Of a stretch of DNA of 64,000 nt, positions 56,905 through 64,000 are shown piece after piece. Positions within the stretch are counted from its first letter, which is position 1. The number at the start of each line of letters is the position of its first letter. Source of the DNA: Sthenelais limicola (lineage: Eukaryota > Annelida > Polychaeta > Phyllodocida > Sigalionidae); the NCBI GenBank assembly GCA_942159475.1, contig OW804097.1:37708298-37772297 (forward strand). Reading direction: 5' to 3'. Position numbers and translations under genes: made by a program. A model generated the notes under the pieces. It was not told where the DNA came from and did no database searches. It saw only the letters and a program-made list of their open reading frames with translations.

Positions 56905-57305
56905 GTGATGTGTCAAAGGAAAATGAGTCACAAGTCGCAAAAAAATGGATTTTTAAATACCATCATAATTAGAAAGATGGGGTCAATGGTAAACATTAGG
57001 ACATCTAATAAGTACTTCTATATTTTAAGTATGATATTTTTATTTTTTGAAAAATAAACAAAAATGTTTGCAATATATCTGGATGGAAAATTACTACTAA
57101 AGTAACTGGATAGGCCTATACTCTATAGAATGACCTTAGAAATGGAAGAATATATCTAATACACAGTCTTGACACAATTTGGGACATGTATTCATACCAC
57201 TAAACATCACTCATCAACCCTAAAAATTAAGAGATTTCCAACAAAGAGAACTTGTAAATATATCGTTTGTTGCGACTTGTGACTCATTTTCCTGAAACAC
57301 ATCAC
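56905..57305 (+). mobile_element. MITE-B copy 24, abutting a MITE-A
   Basis: ATAT at 56901-56904 and 57306-57309. The second ATAT is also the left flank of MITE-A copy 36. Confidence 0.9.
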
Positions 57306-57309
57306 ATAT

Positions 57310-57534
57310 GGGTGAAATCTTCAGAAAATGCACAATTCGCCTTCACCAATCCTTTCAAGTTAAGTGAAAATTGACGTTCAAAATGCAGTTTAACACAATG
57401 AAAGAGATATTTCTAATCAACACAATGCCAAAGATACTCTTATATACCAATTATTTATATTTTTCCTGACTAATTTAACAGAAATTGCCAAATTTGTAGA
57501 GCTCCCTATTGTGCATTTTCAGAAAATCTGACCC
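57310..57534 (+). mobile_element. MITE-A copy 36, inserted at the MITE-B target
   Basis: Left end GGGTGAAATCTTCAG. ATAT flanks both sides (57306-57309 and 57535-57538). Confidence 0.9.
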
Positions 57535-57577
57535 ATATCTCCACGTTGCAAAAGGCGCTAGTGGCGACTGCGAATGA

Positions 57578-57642
57578 ACTAACGTTACATTGCGCGATCC
57601 TAGGCGACTAATTGATGACATAGTGCGTCGCATGAATCAGGA
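57578..57642 (+). repeat. Local direct repeat, copy 1
   Basis: AACGTTACATTGCGCGATCC through GCATGAATCAGGAAC recurs at 58016-58080 inside a MITE-A. The 57535-57880 gap holds nothing else recognisable. Confidence 0.85.
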
Positions 57643-58015
57643 ACTCGATCTCTCCCTCAATTCGTGTGGAATTTGAACTGCAATAACACGATGTTATCCC
57701 ACATGGGAGGCGGGTCCCTGGGTGAATGGCACGCGCTGCAGCAATAATGTTAGTCATCAGGCCGTTATAACCGACCCACACCTGTTCCTGCTTCATATAA
57801 TTGTGGTCAGAAATCATGTTGGTTTTACAGACGCGTGTACTTACTTTCTTCTGTCGAAATCTTCATATAACATTGCTCTAGGGCCAGATTGTTAGAAAAT
57901 GTATAATTGGCCGTCACCAATCCTTTGAAGAGAAAGAGCCCGATTTAAGGGGAAAATTAGGTTCAAAATAAAGTTTAACATAGCAGAGGAGGTGAATACT
58001 AAATACCTTCAGATA

Positions 58016-58080
58016 TACTAACGTTACATTGCGCGATCCTAAGAGACTAACTGATGACATAGTGCGTAGCATGAATCAAG
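58016..58080 (+). repeat. Local direct repeat, copy 2
   Basis: Differs from 57578-57642 at a few bases (CCTAAGAGACTAACTG versus CCTAGGCGACTAATTG). Confidence 0.85.
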
Positions 58081-58106
58081 AACACATCCCTCGGCCCCAA
58101 AGAGGG

Positions 58107-58237
58107 GATTCGCATAGCCGCCATTTTGAATCTTGATTCGTATGGAATTATGGGACTAATGGTATAGTTTAAAATCTAGGAAAACATGCCATGTTCAGCA
58201 TAGAATATTTATCAATGCGTTAGTTCATGTATGCGTT
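58107..58237 (+). mobile_element. MITE-D fragment, left half
   Basis: AGGGGATTCGCATAGCCGCC, CATTTTGAATCTTGATTCG and GCATAGAATATTTATCAATG match 41726-41855. Confidence 0.8.
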
Positions 58238-58399
58238 GATTTTCAGCCTTATTTAGAAGAATTTCCTAAATGTGTAGAGCTACCAGTTGTACATTTTCTG
58301 ACGACTCAGATCATGTGTTGGGTCGGCTCACTGACCTGAGTGGAACGGGTACGAACCCGGGGATGGCCACAGTTTCCCTCCCCCTACCAAGTACTTAAG

Positions 58400-58621
58400 G
58401 GGTCAGATCATCACAGATTCGGCAGATCTAAACATTTAATAAATTCTGATAACTACGACTGACAAATGGTCAATACTAGATAGATCATATTCCATGTTGC
58501 CTTGTTTCAAGGGATCTGTTTGGTTCGGTTGAACTATGTTTTGGATCTCATTTCTCTATTAAACCTGGCTTATTTGATATGATTTGAGTAGGGCAATTGT
58601 ACATTTTCGGACGATTCCACC
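58400..58621 (-). mobile_element. MITE-A copy 38, diverged
   Basis: GGGTCAGATCATCACAGATT to TTTTCGGACGATTCCACC. Flanks do not match. Confidence 0.65.
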
Positions 58622-58763
58622 GATAGGGGAAGACCACAATAATAAGTGGAACTAGTCCTGGGTTGGAAAGCTAATAGTTCCAGGGAGCATTTTTACTTAA
58701 AGTGGCCATTTTACGTCTAGATGGGAGTAGAAAATACACTGGCACAAAAAATCATGGTCCAAT

Positions 58764-58995
58764 GGGTCAGATCGTTAGAAAATGTACAATTCACCTTCAC
58801 CGATCCTCTCAAATAATCCAAATTTAAGAAGAAAATTAGGTTCAAAATATAGTTCAACATCACCAGACAGATTTATTGAACGAAAACAATACGCAATATA
58901 TTCAGATATACCTAGTATTTATCATTTGTCACCCTAATTTAGCAAAATTTGATAGATCTCTAGAACTGTAGATGCATTTTCTGAAAATCTGGCCC
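58764..58995 (+). mobile_element. MITE-A copy 39
   Basis: CAAT flanks both sides (58760-58763 and 58996-58999), although the right end is diverged (AAAATCTGGCCC). Confidence 0.85.
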
Positions 58996-58999
58996 CAAT

Positions 59000-60427
59000 A
59001 GTGGCAGTTGGCGGGCATCTGTGTAGCCCCAGGTCACTCAATCTATTTTGGGGTGACTAAGCTGGAAATGTTTCAAGCAATTTCATGACTGGTTTTAGTG
59101 ACGATTCTGCAAATAATGTTTTCTTCAAAAGTCAATAATAGGCCTATGGGTGTGATCTCAATCACGCATACAATGCGCATTCAAAATCGCGCCTAAATAC
59201 TCATTACAATGCAGCTACAATAGGACCCAATACCTGGCACTGCTTACTCACCTAGCATTCACACTTACTGTCGCACATCTCCATTCTTGGACACTCATAC
59301 TCACTCTATGACACCAACGAAGACATTCTCTGGCACTCACACTCAGTCTCTGACACTGAGTCATAGAAACCCCTACACATAACTAAACAATGTAATGCTA
59401 CCTCCATATTAGCTAAATCATTATAACTTTATTTTATAATTAATATTTATATATTTTACGAAATCCAGGCAGGCCTAAACAATTATTAAGAAGGGCAACA
59501 TTACATGAAAATATTTTTTAAAAAAAACATGGAAGGTATTCTACATGTCTTATATTTTTTTTAGATATTTTTATTGGCCACATTACATTACAATATCTTT
59601 ATATATTTCAATCTTCACTACAAAATACGCATAACAAACTGAGCTGTTATATTTCATGCGTTGCCCTAAAAATGTATTATACAATGGTACCTTATCTGTC
59701 TTCATGTGTATAATTACAAAGATCATTAACATTATAAAGCTCAGCAATTACATAATTATATTCGAATTGGCTGTTCTGTACGCCACTATTATATCCACTT
59801 TCCATGAACTACAAATATGATCGGTTCCTTACTACAATACCTTGTCATTGCCTTAGCTAACATATCAATTTTCATTTGCGAAGAGTACATTTCACCTAAA
59901 CACTGCCCAGCTGTTCAAAACACTGGTCTACTCTAGTCTATAATTGTAGGGTTGGTTGATTTCGTCGCGGAATGAAAACAGGAGACCAATTAAAACCATA
60001 CATGCTTATATGCTACTGCAATCAAATCTGTATACACGTCTAACAGGGCATATACAAATACTATTTACTTGTGTCATTGAAATCACCTCTGACTTCTGTC
60101 ATTAAAGACGTGTAATTTGTGGGCGGGTAAATTCATGGCAGGAAAAAAGTTAATTTCGAACTCTGAGTTCTTATTATTCTACAGCGAAAGAAATAAATGA
60201 TTATCTTTGGTAACTGCTCTATGATATCAAATATTATTTAACATGCACAAACTTTATAGCTACAGAAAGCTGGGCAAATAAGGAATTTAACCATATGCAT
60301 CATTTTGGTCTCATTAGTAGTAGGCATGCGTTAGCGCCGCGCGAACCTGTTACGCATATTTAGTACATACAGATGTGGTTAAACACACTATTAACATTCA
60401 GATTGATTAGTTGAGGCCATGTTGATA
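59000..60427. other. AT-rich spacer
   Basis: A CACTC-rich low-complexity stretch lies at 59240-59350. The rest is unassigned. Confidence 0.35.
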
Positions 60428-60511
60428 GCTGATTCAGTGGTGTAATGGTTAGAGCACTTGATTGTTAATCAGAAGGTTGCTAGATCGAACCCAAGCATGG
60501 GCAAGTTTTTT
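60428..60511 (+). tRNA. tRNA-like sequence (GTT anticodon position), probably a pseudogene or SINE head
   Basis: TGGTGTAATGGTTAGAGCAC gives an A box and D arm; TTGA-TTGTTAA-TCAG forms an anticodon arm with GTT (Asn) in the loop; AGATCGAACCC is a one-mismatch B box with imperfect T stem; seven T at about 60506 could terminate polymerase III. The acceptor halves do not pair, which argues against a functional tRNA. Confidence 0.5.
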
Positions 60512-60851
60512 TCTCTGTCTGGCATCAGTGGTTCTACACTAGTGGCCGTCATGCACTAATGGTCATGCCAGCTTGTCTGGCATTGGCCGGCCGGCCTAAT
60601 CCTAATCCTTTAGCTTTCCCAGGTACCCGTCGCAGGTACGAAAAACGCTGCGCGAATACGCTGAGACGAAAAATTTCGTATCAAAAGTGGGGACAAGAAT
60701 TTCGTATCCAATTTCGTATCTCGCGGGTACGGTGCGCGGGACAGTGTATGGCACATTTTGGATATCTATGGAAATTTTGTGTTATAACACAACATAGTGT
60801 ATGTGGTATCATCTAAAAGCATACAACATGACAATTAATATTTTAGTATTT
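60512..60851. other. Spacer with TACGAAA/TTTCGTATC repeats
   Basis: Between 60625 and 60740 the words GGTACG, AATTTCGTATC and GCGCG recur. A 57-base TGGTCATGCC/GGCATGACC-like symmetry is weak. No supported gene. Confidence 0.35.
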
Positions 60852-61838
60852 ATTTCCATGGTAACAGATAAGGAATAGAATGGTAACCATGGAAACAAGG
60901 TAACAATATAGGGCTTTTTTTTGTCAGTTTTCCTCTTTGTATTTAGGAAATCTGACTAATTCTTCCTTACAAAACCACTAGATTTCAAGTACTTGGATAC
61001 CTTAATATTTTTCAATAACAAATTCTGTTTTACTCCAATAATTGTTTCCATGGTAACCAATTTTTAATCAATTACGTCATTTTTGCACTGAAATGAATCA
61101 CAAGATTTTCTGCTGAACCATTCACCCTCATATGATTATACTTTCAATTCTCACCCAACACACCGAAATTAGTAGTATGAGTCATTTTTTTCCCTGTATC
61201 CCAGAGGGGTTTCCATGGCAACAGGTTAGGGTATATAACATTTATTGAGGATCCTAGCAAAAAAATGATTTTTTAAAAATAATCTGATATAGTCATGTGT
61301 AGTATCAGGTGAAAGCTGAAAATGAGGAGAACTCAGAAATATGAACTGTTTTGAAATTGAGCCAGAATGGTTACCATGGCAACCAAAAATCTAAAATAAC
61401 ATCAATTTCACTAATTTCAGTAGTTATGCTTTTCCATTTGGTTACTATGGTAAAAACCTCATGAAATCGTGTAAGACTCATCTAATTAAACCGTTGAATC
61501 ATTTAGGCTGACTTCCACATAAGAAAAAAGTAAGGATCAAATTTAAATATTCAAATTCTAGTATTCAATACTATACTATAGTATTTGTTCCCATATGTTT
61601 GCATATTGGTATCTAAATAAATCCAATAGAGGTGCTCAGAGCTAGCTAGGAGCATATGGCGTTTCCAAGGTAACATGTATGGAACACTTGTAGTGTTTGG
61701 TATCAAAATGTTCCAAATGACAAGACCAATCTTGATCAATACCTATTTAGATGATTTATCAAATGTTAATCTTCATATTTGTTTGAAAACAAAAAATTAA
61801 ACTAATTTTTAAAAAACACAGTGTGTTGCCATGGTAAC
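60852..61838. promoter_or_regulatory. Array of eight RFX/X-box-like palindromes
   Basis: Words close to GTTRCCATGGYAAC occur at 60852, 60883, 61044, 61209, 61370, 61441 (degenerate), 61661 and 61825. Two are perfect (61370 GTTACCATGGCAAC; 61825 GTTGCCATGGTAAC). Several intervals are 161-165 bp, and GTATCA words recur between sites. RFX proteins are known to bind this inverted repeat. Whether this is a control region or an old satellite with one conserved word is not decided. Confidence 0.6.
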
Positions 61839-62195
61839 CAACAATTCATACATCACCGTTTCAAAATTGGAACCTCCAGCCAAAATGCTTTTAGATGATA
61901 TATAGCTTTTATGTCTAAAATCAGTGTCAAATTGTTGTTTTGATTAAGCTAAAGACATAGGAATAATTAAAAATTCACCCAAAATTTCCTGGGTAAGCTG
62001 GGCTTGAAAGAGTTAACAGAGAAATGGAGACAGGTTCAGAGGCACCGTGAGATAGATTCAGAGTGATTGAGACAGAGGCAAAGATCCGGGAATCAGATAG
62101 TGGGGCTATGCAATGAACGGGTGTGAATGGCACTGTGCAATATTATGATGTGTAAGAACTGGGAAACTTGAGAAAGATTATTCATTAAATTGGCT
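61839..62195. other. Unassigned spacer
   Basis: No repeat end or gene recognised. Confidence 0.35.
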
Positions 62196-62282
62196 GGGGC
62201 CCGTTTCTCCGTTTCTCGCTAAGTATTTTCCCATACACTTTCAATGGGGAAATAGTTAGTGAGAAACGGAGCAACGGGCCCC
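62196..62282. mobile_element. Small foldback element with GGGGCCCGTT ends
   Basis: GGGGCCCGTTTCTCCGTTTC, TCGCTAAGTATTTTCCCAT is mirrored by ATGGGGAAATAGTTAGTGAG, AAACGGAGCAACGGGCCCC. Nearly the whole 87 bp pairs. Confidence 0.85.
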
Positions 62283-62369
62283 TGCTGCGATGAACCTAAA
62301 GTCTGAAATGAATATGGAGAAATATATTCTAAAATGCGCTAAAGACCATTCCAAAATAAGGTGTCACCA

Positions 62370-62436
62370 CCACCATTCCTGTCTCTTTCTCTCTCCTTTC
62401 ACACTCCCTCCCCCTCCCTCTGTCTCTATCCACTCA
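62370..62436 (+). repeat. CT-rich low-complexity tract
   Basis: TCTCTTTCTCTCTCC and CCCTCCCCCTCCCTCTG precede the LINE fragment and may mark its 5' truncation point. Confidence 0.7.
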
Positions 62437-63530
62437 CACTCTAAATCAAATTAGAATTATTTCTAAATCCAGACATATATTTACTGAAAAAATGTTTTTA
62501 AATTTGTACAAAGTGATGATTCTTCCACACATGGATTTTGGAGATACCATTTATAATGGTACAAGTAATACTGCTTTATTAAAAAAGCTACAGGTGATAC
62601 AGAATAATTATATAAGAAGAGCTAAATATTTGAGTAAAAAGACTAATGTACTTGAAATATCAAAGAAATTGGGTATTCCACCTCTGGAAAAAAGAAGAGA
62701 GATACATCTATTAGAGATGGCATACAAACTCTCATTGTCAGTAGAGAACATTGAAACTGCAAAACCTAATTTAAGATCAAACAAAGATAAAAGAAAGAGT
62801 ATTTTAAAGATTTTAACCCCTCACACTGAGAGGATTAAAAGATCCTGTTTATATAGAGCTCCAATGTTATGGAACTCAGATAAGAATGTATTTTATGACA
62901 CTCATAGAGTGGATGATTTGATAAATTTCAGGTTACACTTGAAAAAGGATTATTTAAAACAGGAATAAAATAAAGAAATGTATAACATGTTATTTGATCA
63001 TATTTATATGGTTAAAATGATATAAAAATATTTGTAAATTAAAATCCTGTAAATTATTAATGATTTTATATTAAATCATTAATAATAACAAATTGAACTT
63101 AATCAGGCATGTAAGACTTGTATGGATAGGTAAAGTGATACGAAACATATTGTAAAAGTAACTTATAAGTTACTGAGATGCATTAAACAGATATATGTAA
63201 AGTAGTAACTCTTTAGTTACAGGTTAAAAAAGAGGAGTTGTATAAAAACGTTTAAACTGTGTTAAACGTATAATATGTTATTAAGAATTAAGAATAGTTC
63301 AATAGTTGTATAAATAAGTGTAGAGAATAGATACATCGAAAAAGAAAATTAACAACAAGTCATAAGTACTTAATTTAATAAGTATCTTATTGGAAAGAGG
63401 AAAAAAGAATAATAACAACCTAAGGCACTCTCGGAAGAGCTATGTACAGCAAAGAGAGAGACGGACCATTTTCACATTATTAATGTAACTGTATTGATGA
63501 TTGAGAAATAAAAACACTTATATATATATA
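62437..63530 (+). mobile_element. LINE fragment, second copy of the family
   Basis: 5'-truncated: coding homology starts right after a CT tract. It contains the C-terminal part of the polyprotein, a stop at 62966-62968, an AT-rich 3' region of about 550 bp, AATAAAAAC and a (TA)n tail at 63519-63530. The 39629-40660 copy has the same order. Confidence 0.8.
62441..62968 (+). pseudogene. LINE ORF2-type C-terminal fragment
   Basis: Open for 175 codons from 62441; the ATG at 62492 is internal and not a true start. LYKVMILPHMDFGD is typical of the region after the reverse transcriptase palm in many LINEs, followed by LLKKLQVIQN, KRREIHLLEMAYKLS and LYRAPMLWNS. The last three blocks align with the degraded copy at 39984-40300. 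The catalytic FADD region and the endonuclease are absent, so the fragment is inactive. It is uninterrupted, hence younger or less decayed than the other copy. Confidence 0.85.
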
Positions 63531-63549
63531 CCTCCCCCCCCCCCCCCCG
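63531..63549 (+). repeat. Poly-C tract
   Basis: A run of about 16 C follows the LINE tail. Confidence 0.9.
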
Positions 63550-63562
63550 CGCCCTCTGTGAG

Positions 63563-63665
63563 GATTGTATTTTATTTAAATAATTTTATTTAGCCAAGCG
63601 TTATGTGATACACAATCTTCTCAGTCAAAGCTAATGAGAATACAAGTTATAATATTAATACAATT
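63563..63665 (-). repeat. Dispersed repeat J, copy 2
   Basis: TTATTTAGCCAAGCGTTATG, TGATACACAATCTTCTCAGT parallels 47868-47972. Confidence 0.5.
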
Positions 63666-63908
63666 TTACAATCGAGTAAAGATCGACAAAGATGTATTAC
63701 TAAGATATCAAAGTTAAACATTAAGCATCAAATCAATTGTTTCTTTAAAAAGTTAAAAGAGGCCAATTAAGATCAAGCTAGTGCAGGATGAGGAACATCA
63801 TCAGACTACATCGGAATAGACTTACGGGCGTCTACATACTCTTATCATGATAATCCGTTGAAAAGAAAAATTTCATCATTATAATAATAGTTACAACACT
63901 CCGGATTG

Positions 63909-63957
63909 AGGGAGGTGGTGGGAGGAGGAAGGAGGAGGAGGAGGAGGAGGAGAAGGA
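63909..63957 (+). repeat. (GGA)n microsatellite
   Basis: GGAGG-rich run with about seven consecutive GGA units, purine-only on this strand. Confidence 0.9.
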
Positions 63958-64000
63958 TGATTATGTTACTGACGTATGTTCATTCTTATGATGCCGCATT

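Larger units (their letters stand above)
57881..58309 (+). mobile_element. MITE-A copy 37, rearranged
   Basis: Left part 57881-58013 (GGGCCAGATTGTTAGAAAAT start) and right part 58238-58309 (TAGAGCTACCAGTTGTACAT) surround a copy of the local repeat and a MITE-D fragment. Confidence 0.7.

Noticed and set aside
58345..58365. GGGTACGAACCCG, similar to a tRNA B box
   Set aside because: No A box or anticodon arm at a fitting distance on either strand.
586..58995. CRISPR-like regularly repeated sequences
   Set aside because: The repeats are inverted-repeat mobile elements of 235-400 bp with target duplications and irregular spacing, in eukaryotic DNA.

Overview
This is eukaryotic, AT-rich DNA with no recognisable host protein-coding gene, no intact transposase and no operon-like organisation. 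Almost every feature I can support is a transposable element, a broken transposable element, or a simple repeat. The element mix (very dense short inverted-repeat elements, a degenerate LINE, a SINE-like tail, tRNA-derived fragments, foldback elements) fits a large invertebrate genome, most likely marine. I cannot place the phylum from the sequence. The window is probably intergenic or intronic.

Two short non-autonomous DNA transposon families dominate and fill roughly a quarter of the window by my hand count. MITE-A (about 235 bp, ends GGGTCAGATTTTCAG...) has about 40 copies from 882 to 58995. MITE-B (about 400 bp, ends GTGATGTGTTTCAGG...) has about 24 copies from 586 to 57305. Both leave 4-bp, usually AT-rich, target duplications, and both carry TTTCAG followed by AAAATG, with AAAATG at bases 16-21 from the terminus. 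I infer that one transposase class moves both. Other families are MITE-C (about 210 bp, CAGTCTAGG ends), MITE-D (AATAGGGGATTTGCA ends), MITE-E (1.2 kb, TA target duplication, internal 27-bp minisatellite, two copies in opposite orientation), and several single foldback or inverted-repeat elements.

Layout. 1-4030: A and B copies plus the left arm of a long inverted duplication (2222-2970). 4030-7670: foldbacks, a TTAA-flanked element, an element with an 8-bp duplication, and MITE-C. 7700-11580: D, A and B copies, the right arm of the inverted duplication (9920-10718), and an A copy between two copies of a ~95-bp direct repeat. 11960-13585: a B copy split by MITE-E. 13600-21670: A and B copies, some nested, and a second inverted duplication (18879-19201 and 19791-20089). 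21829-28916: a 3.54-kb segment present twice in tandem and nearly identical. 29000-45600: A, B, C and D copies, a LINE fragment inside an A copy, and a tRNA-like element. 45600-49300: the least repetitive stretch, including a G-rich island. 50427-51617: the second MITE-E. 53500-59000: B and A copies, including one adjacent pair sharing a single target site. 59000-64000: a tRNA-like element, a spaced array of RFX/X-box-like palindromes, a small foldback, a second LINE fragment and purine-rich microsatellite DNA.

No gene set acts together here. The informative content is the insertion history: nested elements and paralogous empty sites fix element boundaries and target duplications without a database.
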